The notes: generated by a model from the sequence alone, not told the origin. Numbered from the stretch's first letter, positions 9,179 to 19,459 are shown. The stretch is 64,000 nucleotides of DNA from Burkholderiales bacterium (GCA_028868995.1 JAGWTH010000003.1:1-64000); one strand, 5' to 3'. Made by a program: numbers and translations.

Positions 9179-10219
9179 TCACGCCGGCACCTCGATGCGC
9201 ACCTGGTAGCGCCCGTCGATCAGCGCGGTCTGGAACTGCGCCTGGACGTCGTGCAGCAGCCGCAGGCGGTCGCGCACATTGTCCAATGCCACCCCGTGGC
9301 CCGGCCTGCCCTGTCCGGCCGGGACCGTGTTCGTCACCTTGATCACCACGACGCTGCCGCGCCTCTGGGTGGTGACCTTGACGTCCGCCCCGGTCGGACT
9401 GGGCTCGACGCCGTGCTTCACCGCATTCTCCACCAGCGGCTGCAGGAACAGCGCCGGCACGCGGGCCTTGCCCGCCTGCGGGTCGATCGACCACTGCACC
9501 CGCAGCCGGTCGCCGAAGCGCACCTGCTCGATGTCCAGGTAGTGGCGCGCCACCTGCACCTCCTCCGCCAGGCTGGCAGCGTCGGTCTTGGCGACCAGCG
9601 CGTGGCGGAACAGCTCGCTCAGGTCCTCCAGCAGGGTCTCGGCCCGGGCCGGGTCCTCGCGCACCAGGGCGATGGCACTGTTCAGGCTGTTGAACAGGAA
9701 ATGGGGCCGGATGCGGGCCTGCAGCTCCGCCAGCCGCGCCGCCGTCTCGGCCGGCATGCGGCCCTTGTCCCGCAGCACCAGGGCGGTGACCATGATGGCC
9801 GCCGCCAGCGTCCCGGCGCCGGCCGAGGCGAGCCAGGGCGGCTGCATGCCCGCCAGGCCCAGGGTCGTGAGCAGGGCGCAGCTCACCAGGCCGGCCGGCG
9901 CCCCCAGGGCGACGCTCACCGCCTGCTGCCCACCGGCGGGCAGGCGCGCCAGCAGGGGGCTGGCGCCGCAGGTGACCACCAGCCAGGCCAGGACGGCCGG
10001 CAGCACGGCGCCGCTGAACAGGGCCAGCCGCTGCAGCCAGTCGGCCCAGGAGCCGGGGCCGAACAGCGCGCCCACGGCCACCACGGCCTCGGAGAACAGC
10101 ACGGCGCGCAGGACCACGCCCGGCTGGCAGACGTCGAACACCATCCGCGGGCGCGGCTTGGCCGCCGGCTTCGGCCGGTTCAATTCCTGGAACGCGGATA
10201 ATAGTTTCGAGTCGTCCAT
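9179..10219 (-). CDS. algZ: LytS/AlgZ-type sensor histidine kinase
   Basis: A protein of 346 residues. Four hydrophobic segments (about 35-55, 63-84, 100-122 and 128-149) form the membrane sensor. The His_kinase domain then begins with [19 protein letters not shown], the phospho-accepting His being about residue 173. The ATP-binding part shows [14 protein letters not shown] (N box near 262) and a short [13 protein letters not shown] in place of the usual GxGIGL box, which is typical of this atypical kinase family. It is transcribed with the algR-like gene and diverges from argH, a neighbourhood (argH next to algZ/algR) also known in Pseudomonas. Confidence 0.85.
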   Translation of the reverse strand: MDDSKLLSAFQELNRPKPAAKPRPRMVFDVCQPGVVLRAVLFSEAVVAVGALFGPGSWADWLQRLALFSGAVLPAVLAWLVVTCGASPLLARLPAGGQQAVSVALGAPAGLVSCALLTTLGLAGMQPPWLASAGAGTLAAAIMVTALVLRDKGRMPAETAARLAELQARIRPHFLFNSLNSAIALVREDPARAETLLEDLSELFRHALVAKTDAASLAEEVQVARHYLDIEQVRFGDRLRVQWSIDPQAGKARVPALFLQPLVENAVKHGVEPSPTGADVKVTTQRRGSVVVIKVTNTVPAGQGRPGHGVALDNVRDRLRLLHDVQAQFQTALIDGRYQVRIEVPA

Positions 10220-10324
10220 CAGAGTCAGTGCACGCTCACGCGTGTCCCGCAGGGCCCCCTTCCGCCCGCATTATTGGTGAAGCGACCGTCCCGACCCATC
10301 TTCCAGCGCATCCGAGCATCCCTT

Positions 10325-11719
<1,395 letters not shown>

Positions 11720-11732
11720 ACGCCGCGGCGCC

Positions 11733-12569
11733 TCAAGCCACCCGCAGCGCCGCCTGCACCCGGTTCGTCTGCGGGTCGATGCGGGCCGTCGGGACCTGGT
11801 AGTTGCGCTCGTCGAACAGGTCGATGCCGCAGCGCAGGTTCTCGATCCAGTCGTAGAACTCGGCGATCGCCTGCTTGCCGGCGATCGGGGCGCCATGCTG
11901 GGGCACCAGCATGCGCACGTCCAGGCCGCGGGCCATCTGCGCCCACAGGCGGAGGACCTTGTTGGACACCATGTAGCGTCGGTGGAAGCCCTCCATCCTC
12001 GCGATGTGGGGGCCGAGGTCCTTGACCGGGATGCGGGCCTCGGCGCCGCTGCCGAGCGACACGCCCAGGTCGCCGGTGAACAGGATCTTGCTGACCGGGT
12101 CGTAGAACTGGAAGTTGCCCTCCGAGTGCATGAAGTGCGCGGGCAGCAGCCACAGCTCGTTGCGGCCCAGGGGCAGCCTGCCGCCGGCGTCGGGCACGCC
12201 GATCACGCGGTCCTCGGTCTTGCCGGCCTTGGTGAAGTGCGGCGCGAAGCGCTCCCAGATGCGCGAGATCACCAGCTTGGCGCGGGTGGAGGTCATCCAG
12301 CGATCGAGCGAGGCGATGATGTCCGGGTCGGCGTGCGAGGCCACGAGGAAGCTCAGGTTCTGCGGCGGGAACCAGCGCGAGAGCGCCATGAACAGCTCGT
12401 TGAACGCGATGTTGCCGCCCGGGTCGATGATGGCGCCCACCCCGTGGTCGACCACCAGGAACTGGTTGGACTGGACCGCCTGGCCGTCTTCGTCCATGAG
12501 GTCGGTGAACATGAGGCAGGCATGGTGTTCGTCGCGGTAAAGCTCGATCGGGGACAAGGCGGACTCCAT
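11733..12569 (-). CDS. Oxygen-binding di-iron protein, ODP/metallo-beta-lactamase fold
   Basis: A protein of 278 residues with the metallo-beta-lactamase fold of the flavo-di-iron/ODP type but no flavodoxin domain. Putative metal ligands are seen in SHADPD (His79, Asp81, Asp83), HFMHSEGN (His145, His148, Glu150), FTGD (Asp167) and VPQHG. Such stand-alone ODP proteins bind oxygen at a di-iron site and can serve as oxygen sensors or reductases. I chose the ATG at 12569 (MESALSPIELYRDEHH). An in-frame GTG at 12587 would add six residues. The gene ends 13 bases from the argH stop, convergently. A perfect FNR-like box lies 44 bases upstream of the start. The role in this organism is not known. Confidence 0.75.
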   Translation of the reverse strand: MESALSPIELYRDEHHACLMFTDLMDEDGQAVQSNQFLVVDHGVGAIIDPGGNIAFNELFMALSRWFPPQNLSFLVASHADPDIIASLDRWMTSTRAKLVISRIWERFAPHFTKAGKTEDRVIGVPDAGGRLPLGRNELWLLPAHFMHSEGNFQFYDPVSKILFTGDLGVSLGSGAEARIPVKDLGPHIARMEGFHRRYMVSNKVLRLWAQMARGLDVRMLVPQHGAPIAGKQAIAEFYDWIENLRCGIDLFDERNYQVPTARIDPQTNRVQAALRVA

Positions 12570-12613
12570 CAATGGGACGGGCCCCACTCTAGGGACCGCG
12601 CCCCGGCCCTCCC

Positions 12614-12627
12614 TTGACGGCCGTCAA
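12614..12627. promoter_or_regulatory. FNR/CRP-family-like box TTGAC-N4-GTCAA
   Basis: TTGACGGCCGTCAA is a perfect 14-base palindrome in the 213-base divergent gap between the di-iron protein (start 12569) and the hydroxy-acid dehydrogenase (start 12783). FNR/FixK/DNR-type sites have the form TTGAY-N4-RTCAA. The position fits control of the oxygen-binding protein. I see nothing else notable in the gap except the strong ribosome binding site of the next gene. Confidence 0.45.
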
Positions 12628-12782
12628 CGGGCCTGCCGATCGCCTCCGCGCGGCGGCGGACGGGCACAATCCGGCGCTGGACGGCGGCCGGCGTGAAGCC
12701 GCTTCAGGTGCCCGCCAAATTTCTTCAGCCGCCCGCGGCCCGGCGGCCGCTACGATTGCACCCTCACCCGGAGGAGACTGCC

Positions 12783-13931
12783 TTGCCCGTGATCACCAAC
12801 ATCGAGGACCTGCGCGCGCTGGCGAAGAAGCGCGTGCCGCGCATGTTCTATGACTACGCCGATTCCGGCTCCTGGACCGAGGGGACCTACCGGTCCAACG
12901 AGGCGGACTTCCAGCGCATCCTGCTGCGCCAGCGGGTGGCCGTGAACATGGAGGGCCGCAGCCTGCGCACCACCATGATCGGCCAGGACGTCGCCATGCC
13001 CGTGGCGATCGCGCCCACCGGCCTGACCGGCATGCAGCACGCCGACGGCGAGATCCTGGCGGCGCGGGCGGCCAGGAAGGCGGGCATCCCCTTCACCCTG
13101 TCCACCATGAGCATCTGCTCGCTGGAGGACGTGGCCGAGGGCACCGGGCGCCACCCGTTCTGGTTCCAGCTGTACGTGATGCGCGACCGCGGCTTCATCG
13201 AGAGCCTGATCGACCGCGCCAAGGCGGCCGGCTGCTCCGCCCTGGTGCTCACGCTGGATCTGCAGATCATCGGCCAGCGCCACAAGGACATCCGCAACGG
13301 CCTGTCGGCGCCGCCCAAGCCCACCCTGGCCAACCTGCTGAACCTGGCCACCAAGCCGCGCTGGTGCCTGGGCATGCTGGGCACGAAGCGCCGCCAGTTC
13401 GGCAACATCGTCGGCCACGTCAAGGGCGTCGAGAACATGGGTTCGCTGTCGGAGTGGACCGCCAAGCAGTTCGACCCGACCCTGTCCTGGAAGGACGTGG
13501 AATGGATCAAGAGCCGCTGGGGCGGCAAGCTGATCCTCAAGGGCATCCAGGATGTGGAGGACGCGAAGCTGGCCGCCGACTCCGGCGCCGACGCCCTGAT
13601 CGTCTCCAACCACGGCGGCCGCCAGCTCGATGGCGCGCCCTCCTCCATCTCCGCCCTGCGGCCCATCGTGGAAGCGGTGGGCGACCGCATCGAGGTGCAC
13701 ATGGACGGCGGCGTGCGCTCCGGCCAGGACGTGCTCAAGGCGGTGGCGCTGGGCGCGCGTGGCGTCTACATCGGCCGCGCCATGCTGTACGGCCTGGGCG
13801 CGATGGGACAGGAAGGCGTGGAGAAGGCGCTGGCCCTCATCCGCAACGAGCTGGACCTGACCATGGCCTTCTGCGGCCGCACCGACATCCGCGACGTCGA
13901 CCGCGGCGTCCTGCTGCCCGGCACCTACTGA
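12783..13931 (+). CDS. lldD: FMN-dependent alpha-hydroxy-acid dehydrogenase (L-lactate dehydrogenase type)
   Basis: A protein of 382 residues of the FMN-binding (S)-alpha-hydroxy-acid oxidase/dehydrogenase family. The N-terminal tyrosine motif MFYDYADSGSW is at 21-31. The catalytic histidine lies in SNHGGRQLDG (about 277), followed by the FMN phosphate site MDGGVRSGQDVLKAVALGARGV. L-lactate is the most likely substrate, but glycolate or mandelate cannot be excluded. The start is a TTG at 12783, because GGAGGAG lies ideally 7 bases before it and LPVITNIEDLRALAKKRVPRMF fits the family. An upstream ATG-like frame opening at 12693 has no conserved residues. The last 7 bases overlap the convergent BLUF gene. 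Confidence 0.85.
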   Translation: MPVITNIEDLRALAKKRVPRMFYDYADSGSWTEGTYRSNEADFQRILLRQRVAVNMEGRSLRTTMIGQDVAMPVAIAPTGLTGMQHADGEILAARAARKAGIPFTLSTMSICSLEDVAEGTGRHPFWFQLYVMRDRGFIESLIDRAKAAGCSALVLTLDLQIIGQRHKDIRNGLSAPPKPTLANLLNLATKPRWCLGMLGTKRRQFGNIVGHVKGVENMGSLSEWTAKQFDPTLSWKDVEWIKSRWGGKLILKGIQDVEDAKLAADSGADALIVSNHGGRQLDGAPSSISALRPIVEAVGDRIEVHMDGGVRSGQDVLKAVALGARGVYIGRAMLYGLGAMGQEGVEKALALIRNELDLTMAFCGRTDIRDVDRGVLLPGTY

Positions 13932-14923
13932 GAGCAGGCACGCGCCGGCCGCGCGAGCGCGGTCGGCAGCGTCTGCAGCGCCTCCCAGCAGCCGGCGGGA
14001 TCGGCCGGGTCCGCCACGCCTGCCCCGTAGTCCAGGCCGCAGCGGCGCGCGAGCGCGGCCGGCTCCGTGTGCGACTGCGAATGCCGTGCCAGGGCCAGCA
14101 GGGCCGGCGGCTGCGGCAGCGGCCGCAGCGCCTCCAGCACGCGGACCATCAGCCGGGCGTTGGCGTCCGCGTCGGCCGCGAGCAGCAGCACCAGGAGCGA
14201 GTAGTCGGGCAGGAAGGCGCGCGTGAGCGGCAGCAGCAGGCCGTGGCGCGCCATGGCGATGACCCGCAGCACGCGCCCGTCGTGGACGAAATCCACGTAG
14301 TCGGTGGCCACGTCGGTCGACTGCGCGCCGGCGAAGCGCCGGTGCACCACGTCGCAGCCATGGAGGCGCGCCAGCCAGTCGGTCAACTCGAAGCTGCCGG
14401 TCCCGGCCGCCGAACACACCAGAACGCGCTGAAAGGCATCGGGATCCTGTTGCTGCATCGCCCCGGGATGCTGCAGCGGCGTCGACAGCCGGCGCCAGAT
14501 CGCGGGCGGTGAGAACTCCACGCCCGCATCCACCTCTCTCTGGAGCGCCAGCACGCGCCGCTCCATGTCCATGACGTGATCCTGGCCTTGCACGATCGCC
14601 ATGGACCACGGACCGGACAGCAGGCGCGGGCCCTTGCTTGCGTGCACCAGGCGCAGATCCCGGTGGCGGGCGTCGACCCTCACACGGTCCATGATGTCGC
14701 GGACCGCCTCTTCCGGACCTTCCTTCCACTGCACGAACCAGCCCGACTGGTGCAGCAGCGCGGTGGCGACCCCGGCCGGATTGTTGTGCCGAAGCGCGTT
14801 GGCGCGGATCTTCTCCATCTCCGCGTAGACCGATTCCCGGATGGTGGCGCGGCTCGCATAGACGATGCGCGCCACCGTTTCCCCGGCACTTCCGGCGCAT
14901 TGTTCCTGCTGGCGATCATCCAT
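13925..14923 (-). CDS. BLUF-domain blue-light photoreceptor with an unassigned C-terminal domain
   Basis: A protein of 332 residues. Residues 18-112 are a BLUF (sensor of blue light using FAD) domain. The flavin-site residues are all present with the family spacing: Tyr22 in RIVYASRA, Asn47 in RHNNPAG, Gln65 in GWFVQWKEGP, and Trp106/Met108 in GPWSMAI. One residue is inserted between Tyr and Asn. The remaining ~210 residues are not GGDEF, EAL or cyclase. Their order of strands and helices (RVLVCSAAGTGSFELTDWL, then a hydrophobic LLVLLLAADADANA) resembles a Ras/MglA-like GTPase without a usable P-loop, which is inference. I start at the ATG at 14923; the frame stays open 38 codons further. The stop overlaps the lldD-type gene's end. 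dinB diverges 79 bases away. Confidence 0.8.
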   Translation of the reverse strand: MDDRQQEQCAGSAGETVARIVYASRATIRESVYAEMEKIRANALRHNNPAGVATALLHQSGWFVQWKEGPEEAVRDIMDRVRVDARHRDLRLVHASKGPRLLSGPWSMAIVQGQDHVMDMERRVLALQREVDAGVEFSPPAIWRRLSTPLQHPGAMQQQDPDAFQRVLVCSAAGTGSFELTDWLARLHGCDVVHRRFAGAQSTDVATDYVDFVHDGRVLRVIAMARHGLLLPLTRAFLPDYSLLVLLLAADADANARLMVRVLEALRPLPQPPALLALARHSQSHTEPAALARRCGLDYGAGVADPADPAGCWEALQTLPTALARPARACSQ

Positions 14924-15002
14924 GTCACATGCTCTCACGATGCGCTCCGGTGCGAGTTGCCGCACGTCAACCAGCCGGCACGCGGCATTGCACAATCGGC
15001 GC

Positions 15003-16250
15003 GTGAGCCTCCCGCGCCGCATCGCCCACCTGGACATGGACGCCTTCTTCGCGTCCGTGGAGCTGCTGCGCTATCCGCAGCTCCAGGGCCTGCCGGTGGT
15101 GATCGGCGGCGGCCGGCGCGAGGCCGACCGGCTGCTGCGCGAGCGCCACGCCGGCGTGCCGCTGGCGCAGATCCCGGTAGCGGCCTTCCCGCTGCTGAAG
15201 GACTACGTGGGCCGGGGCGTGATCACCACCGCGACCTACCCGGCGCGCCAGTTCGGCGTCGGCTCCGCCATGGGCATGATGAAGGCCGCGAAGCTGTGCC
15301 CGCAGGCGATCGTGCTGCCGGTGGATTTCGACGAGGTGCGCCGCTTCTCGCGCGCGTTCAAGGCGGTGATCCGCGAGATCGCCCCGGTGATGGAGGACCG
15401 CGGCATCGACGAGGTCTACATCGACTTCACCGAGGTGCCGGGTGGCCAGCGCGAGGGTGGCCGGGTGCTGGCCCGCCTGATCCAGAAATCCATCTTCGAG
15501 GCCACCGGCCTGACCTGCTCGATCGGCGTGGCGCCCAACAAGCTGATCGCCAAGATGGCCAGCGAGTTCGACAAGCCCAACGGCATCTCCATCGTCCACG
15601 AGCAGGACGTGCAGGCGAGGATCTGGCCGCTGCCGGTGCGCAAGATCAACGGCATCGGCCCGAAGTCCGAGGAAAAGCTGCACCGGCTGCACATCCGCAC
15701 CATCGGCGAGCTGGCGGCGCGGCCGCGCGAGTGGCTGGTCGACCACTTCGGCGCGTCCTACGGCGCCTGGATGCACGACGCCGCCTGGGGCCGCGACGAG
15801 CGCCCCGTGGTGACCGAGAGCGAGCCGGTGTCCATGAGCCGCGAGACCACCTTCGAGCGCGACCTGCATGCGGTGCGCGACCGCACGGAGCTGGGGGCGA
15901 TCTTCACCGACCTGTGCCGGCGGGTCGCGGAGGACCTGCGGCGCAAGGGCTACGTCGGCCGCACCATCGGCATCAAGCTGCGCTACGACGACTTCCGCAC
16001 CGCCACCCGCGACCTCACGCTGGACCACGCCACGGACGACGCCGCGACCATCCGGCGCGCCGCCGGCCAGTGCCTCAAGCGGGTGGACCTCGGGCGGCGC
16101 CTGCGCCTGCTGGGCGTGCGGGTGGGCAAGCTGGCGAAGGCCGGCAGCGAGGCCGCGGCCGAAGTCCGGACGCCCGTCGCGGCGGAGCACACGCCGGACC
16201 TTTTCCACGAGGGGCCCGCCGTCGAGCGGCCGGCTACGTCCAAAGGCTGA
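15003..16250 (+). CDS. dinB: DNA polymerase IV (Y-family translesion polymerase)
   Basis: A protein of 415 residues that bypasses damaged bases with low fidelity. The first catalytic Asp is in HLDMDAFFASVE (about 11-13) and the DE pair is in GIDEVYIDFTE (about 135). The helix-hairpin-helix stretch KINGIGPKSEEKL and a little-finger domain follow. The GTG at 15003 is the only start that puts the catalytic block near the N-terminus. Between VVIGG and GVITTATYPARQFGVGSAM there are about 40 extra residues compared with the Escherichia coli enzyme, in the fingers region. No clear beta-clamp pentapeptide of the QLxLF type is obvious, though TPDLFH near the end may serve. No LexA box was recognised upstream. 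Confidence 0.93.
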   Translation: MSLPRRIAHLDMDAFFASVELLRYPQLQGLPVVIGGGRREADRLLRERHAGVPLAQIPVAAFPLLKDYVGRGVITTATYPARQFGVGSAMGMMKAAKLCPQAIVLPVDFDEVRRFSRAFKAVIREIAPVMEDRGIDEVYIDFTEVPGGQREGGRVLARLIQKSIFEATGLTCSIGVAPNKLIAKMASEFDKPNGISIVHEQDVQARIWPLPVRKINGIGPKSEEKLHRLHIRTIGELAARPREWLVDHFGASYGAWMHDAAWGRDERPVVTESEPVSMSRETTFERDLHAVRDRTELGAIFTDLCRRVAEDLRRKGYVGRTIGIKLRYDDFRTATRDLTLDHATDDAATIRRAAGQCLKRVDLGRRLRLLGVRVGKLAKAGSEAAAEVRTPVAAEHTPDLFHEGPAVERPATSKG

Positions 16251-16327
16251 TGGACGCGCCGCGCGCGCGGACTAAATTGGTCCTCAGAGCCCCCGGCGCG
16301 GCCGGGCGGCGGCAGCGGAGAAGCTCC

Positions 16328-16591
16328 ATGGACCTGGACACCTTGCAGCGCATCAAGCGGTGGCACGTGCTCCACCAGCGCGACCACCCCGTCGAATACC
16401 ACCTGTGGGACGCAGTCCTGACCCTCTGGCTCGCCGGCTGGGTCGGCTGGATCCCCGCCTTCGCCCTGGACGCGCTGTGGGCGGTGCCCCTGCTGGTGGC
16501 GGCCATGTGGGCCCCCACGCTCTACGTGGCAGCGCGCGTCAAGGCGCACCGGGCACGCCGGCTGCGCTGCGACTGGGTGTCGGTGCCGTAG
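16328..16591 (+). CDS. Small two-helix membrane protein, function unknown
   Basis: A protein of 87 residues starting at an ATG with GGAGAAG upstream. A charged head (KRWHVLHQRDHPVEYHLWD) is followed by two hydrophobic segments (about 28-44 and 46-68) and a basic tail (RVKAHRARRLR), so it is probably an inner-membrane protein with both ends inside. I believe similar short proteins occur in other Comamonadaceae, but I know no function. It follows dinB by 77 bases on the same strand and faces queF. Confidence 0.65.
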   Translation: MDLDTLQRIKRWHVLHQRDHPVEYHLWDAVLTLWLAGWVGWIPAFALDALWAVPLLVAAMWAPTLYVAARVKAHRARRLRCDWVSVP

Positions 16592-16611
16592 GCCGGGATT
16601 CCGGACAGGCC

Positions 16612-17457
16612 CTATTGCCGCGCCGTCCGCACGTTGGCCGGCAGCGCCATGGGGTGGCTGGTGCGCAGCGGGTTGATGTCCACACCGCCGCGGCGCGTGT
16701 AGCGCGCATACACGGCCAGCCTGGTGGGCCGGCAGCGGCGCCAGACATCCATGAAGATCCGCTCCACGCACTGCTCGTGGAACTCGTTGTGGTTGCGGAA
16801 GCTCACCAGGTAGCGCAGCAGCCCGCCCTGGTCGATCTGCGGGCCGGTGTAGCGGATCTGGACGCTGCCCCAGTCCGGCTGGCCGGTCACCAGGCAGTTG
16901 CTCTTGAGCAGGTTGCTGGTGAGCACCTCTTCCACCGGCTGCTCGTCGAAGGCGGCGCTCAGCAGCTCCGGGGCCGGCGTGTACTGCGTGCACTCGATGT
17001 CCAGCCGGTCCAGGCTGAGGCCTTCGAGCTCGCGCACCTGCTCCTGGCCGAAGGCATCGGGCAGCAGCAGCCGCACGCCGATCGCCGAAGGCGCCGGCGC
17101 GCCGCGCCACACCGCCTCGCCCAGGTCGGCGCGCAGCCGGTCGCGGACGGCGTCGGCGCTCGCGAACACGGTGCCGCTGTAGCTGCCCAGGTAGAGCTTG
17201 AGCGACTTGCTCTCGATGATGTTGGGCGTCTCGCAGGGGATCGTGAAATGCGCGATGGCCACCTGGGGCTTGCCGCGCGGGTTCAGCCAGCTCAGCTCGT
17301 AGGCGGTCCACAGGTCCGCGCCGAAGAACGGCGGCGCGCCGGCGATGCCGATCTCCTCGCGCTTGGGCGCGCGGGCGATCGGGTAAAGCAGGCCCGGGTC
17401 GTACTGGTCGGCGTAGGCGACCGGCTTGCCCAGCTGGGAAAGTTCAGGAGAGGTCAT
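16612..17457 (-). CDS. queF: NADPH-dependent 7-cyano-7-deazaguanine reductase
   Basis: A protein of 281 residues that reduces preQ0 to preQ1 for queuosine in tRNA. It is the long, two-lobed form. The QueF signature [15 protein letters not shown] is at 82-96. The catalytic Cys is about 188 and the Asp about 195 in [14 protein letters not shown], and His227/Glu228 are in [12 protein letters not shown]. It follows the hydroxylase-like gene after 9 bases, so it is the last gene of a minus-strand run. Other queuosine genes are not in the window. Confidence 0.96.
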   Translation of the reverse strand: MTSPELSQLGKPVAYADQYDPGLLYPIARAPKREEIGIAGAPPFFGADLWTAYELSWLNPRGKPQVAIAHFTIPCETPNIIESKSLKLYLGSYSGTVFASADAVRDRLRADLGEAVWRGAPAPSAIGVRLLLPDAFGQEQVRELEGLSLDRLDIECTQYTPAPELLSAAFDEQPVEEVLTSNLLKSNCLVTGQPDWGSVQIRYTGPQIDQGGLLRYLVSFRNHNEFHEQCVERIFMDVWRRCRPTRLAVYARYTRRGGVDINPLRTSHPMALPANVRTARQ

Positions 17458-17466
17458 GGCGGCGGC

Positions 17467-18330
17467 TCATTCGAAGCGGCGCTCGCGCAGCCACTTGGTC
17501 GCGATCCATTTCTCGCCCGCCAGCACCGGCGCGCCGCCGTGCAGCGTGCGGGTGGACGGGTGCGGGCGCTCGTAGCTGAAGAAGACCGCATTGCCGCGCC
17601 TGGGGGCGACCTCCAGGTGCACGTCGGGGAACACCGTGCCGCCGCCCTTTTCGGGTTCGGCCAGGTACATCACCAGGGTCGCCACGCGCTGGCCGCCGCG
17701 CTGGAGGATGGTGGGGGTGCCCGGCTCGCCCGGGTCGAAGTAGTCGTAATGCGGCTTGTATTCGGCGCCGGGACCGTAGTGCAGGACCTGCAGGCCCTCG
17801 CCGTGCTCCTCGGGCCAGCGCACCAGCCTGGCGATGCGCTGCTCGATGCGCCGCACCAGGTCGTTCTCGCCACGCTGGAAGAACATCCCCTGGCTGGTGC
17901 GGTCGGCGTTGACCTCCTCGCCGCCGGTGCGGGTGGCGACGGTCAGCGAGCGCGCCAGCCGCGGCCGCGCCAGGGCGATCAGCTGCTCGCACTCGTCGTC
18001 GGCGAGCAGGTCGCCGAACACCACGATCCGCGGGTCGGCCATCACCTGCAGCACCGCGACCCGGCGGTCGCCGGCGTCCAGGTACAGGGGGGACTCGTCC
18101 AGTTCCGGTTCGGGCACTGGCACCGCCGGCGGCAGGCCCCGGGCGAGGGCCTGCGACTCCAGGTGGCCGCGCAGCGTGCTCTCCAGGGCCTCGACGGCCA
18201 CGTCCTCGCTCCAGCCGGAGGCCACCATGGCACGCACCACCGACTCGGCGCCGTGCCCCGCCTGCGCCTGCTCCACGATCCACTTGCGCAGATCGGGCGT
18301 CACCTGCTGCCTGGCCCGGGTCGTGTTCAT
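17467..18330 (-). CDS. 2-oxoglutarate/Fe(II) dioxygenase, prolyl 4-hydroxylase type
   Basis: A protein of 287 residues. The C-terminal half is a P4Hc double-stranded beta-helix with the iron ligands HYD (His194, Asp196) and His264 in RTLHGG, and the 2-oxoglutarate-binding Lys274 in AGEKWIATKW. The N-terminal ~90 residues hold a helical segment (DLRKWIVEQAQAGHGAESVV...GWSEDVAVEAL) of unknown role, then a Pro-rich linker. Bacterial members hydroxylate prolines, for example in EF-Tu, or unknown proteins. The ATG overlaps the yaaA stop (ATGA, 18327-18330) and queF follows closely, so it lies in an operon. Confidence 0.85.
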   Translation of the reverse strand: MNTTRARQQVTPDLRKWIVEQAQAGHGAESVVRAMVASGWSEDVAVEALESTLRGHLESQALARGLPPAVPVPEPELDESPLYLDAGDRRVAVLQVMADPRIVVFGDLLADDECEQLIALARPRLARSLTVATRTGGEEVNADRTSQGMFFQRGENDLVRRIEQRIARLVRWPEEHGEGLQVLHYGPGAEYKPHYDYFDPGEPGTPTILQRGGQRVATLVMYLAEPEKGGGTVFPDVHLEVAPRRGNAVFFSYERPHPSTRTLHGGAPVLAGEKWIATKWLRERRFE

Positions 18331-19103
18331 GCCGTCATTCTGCGCCGGAACACCAGCCGGTCGGGCTGCGAGGCCGCGGCGTCGAAGGCATAGCCGTCCA
18401 GGTCGAAGCGCTCCAGCCTGCGCGGGGTCTCGATGCGATGGAGGATCGCGTAGCGGGCCATCAGGCCGCGGGCCTTCTTGGCCGCAAAGCTGATCACCTT
18501 CCAGCCCCCCGGCTTCCATTCCTCGAACACGCAGTCGATCACCCGCGCCCGCAGCGCCTTGCGGTCGACCGCCTTGAAGTATTCCTGGGAGGCGAGGTTG
18601 ATCACCACCGGCGTCTTGTCGGCCGCCAGTGCCTCGTTGAGGCATTCGGCAATGCGACTGCCCCAATAGCGGTAAAGGTTCGCCGCCTCGCCGACCCGCA
18701 GCGCCGTGCCCATCTCCAGGCGATAGGGCTGCATCCAGTCCATCGGACGCAGCACGCCGTACAGCCCGCTCAGGATGCGCAGGTGGCGCTGCGCCCAGTC
18801 CAGGTCCGCCGCGCCCATCTCCCGCGCCCGCAGGCCGTCGTACACGTCGCCGTCGAAGGCGAGCACCGCCTGGCGCGCGTTGCGCGCGGTGAACTTGGGC
18901 GACCAGGCCTGGTAGCGCGCCACGTTCAGGGCGGCCAGCGGGTCGCTCAGGTCCATCAGGCTGGCCACCTCCTGCGGCGACTTGCGGCGCAGCACCTCGA
19001 TCAGGCGCGCCGCGTCCGCGGCGAAGGCCGGCAGCGTGTGCGGCAGCTCCGGCAGGGGGGTCTCGTAGTCCAGCGTCTTGGCGGGAGAGAGGAGGAACAG
19101 CAT
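18327..19103 (-). CDS. yaaA: Peroxide stress protein YaaA (DUF328)
   Basis: A protein of 258 residues. The start MLFLLSPAKTLDYETPLP is diagnostic of YaaA, followed by AARLIEVLRRKSPQEVASLM, LSGLYGVLRPMDWMQPYRLEMG, and a basic K-rich C-terminal part with ISFAAKKARGLMARY. In Escherichia coli YaaA lowers intracellular iron and protects DNA during peroxide stress, and it binds DNA. The ATG at 19103 is preceded by a purine-rich stretch. Overlap with the next gene suggests cotranscription. Confidence 0.93.
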   Translation of the reverse strand: MLFLLSPAKTLDYETPLPELPHTLPAFAADAARLIEVLRRKSPQEVASLMDLSDPLAALNVARYQAWSPKFTARNARQAVLAFDGDVYDGLRAREMGAADLDWAQRHLRILSGLYGVLRPMDWMQPYRLEMGTALRVGEAANLYRYWGSRIAECLNEALAADKTPVVINLASQEYFKAVDRKALRARVIDCVFEEWKPGGWKVISFAAKKARGLMARYAILHRIETPRRLERFDLDGYAFDAAASQPDRLVFRRRMTA

Positions 19104-19114
19104 CGTGGGGGAAA

Positions 19115-19393
19115 CTAGGTACGCCAGGCCCGGCCGGCGAGCCACTGCATCGAGGCCACGGCCAGCACCAGCGCCGCATAGGTCGCCATCTTGCCGTCAT
19201 GGCCGAAAAACCACAGTCCGGCGGCCAGCGTCGCACCGCCGGCGGCGAAGTTCAGGACGAACGCCAGCCACGCGGACCGGGGACGGGCGCCCGGCGGCAG
19301 GACGAGGCGGGCGCCCAGGGCGACCAGGGCGGCCACGGCCAGCGCGGGCGCCAGGAAAGCGACGATGTGCCGGGCGAGTTCGAGCGGGCTCAA
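19115..19393 (-). CDS. Small membrane protein, function unknown
   Basis: A protein of about 92 residues if the TTG at 19393 is the start. Three hydrophobic segments (about 10-30, 42-63 and 69-88) with RPRSAWLAFVLNFAAGG and GKMATYAALVLAVA between and within them indicate an integral membrane protein. The frame stays open upstream through the hemA promoter to 19645, so the start is uncertain and no ribosome binding site supports it. It lies 11 bases before yaaA on the same strand and diverges from hemA. No function known. Confidence 0.5.
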   Translation of the reverse strand: MSPLELARHIVAFLAPALAVAALVALGARLVLPPGARPRSAWLAFVLNFAAGGATLAAGLWFFGHDGKMATYAALVLAVASMQWLAGRAWRT

Positions 19394-19459
19394 GGGAGGC
19401 GGTTGATCTGGAACAAGCGGGCATCTTCCCGCCCAAGTGCTTGAATAGAGATCGAATTT

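Noticed and set aside
12693..12782. Upstream start for the hydroxy-acid dehydrogenase
   Set aside because: The 30 extra residues are unlike the family, and the strong GGAGGAG lies just before the TTG at 12783.
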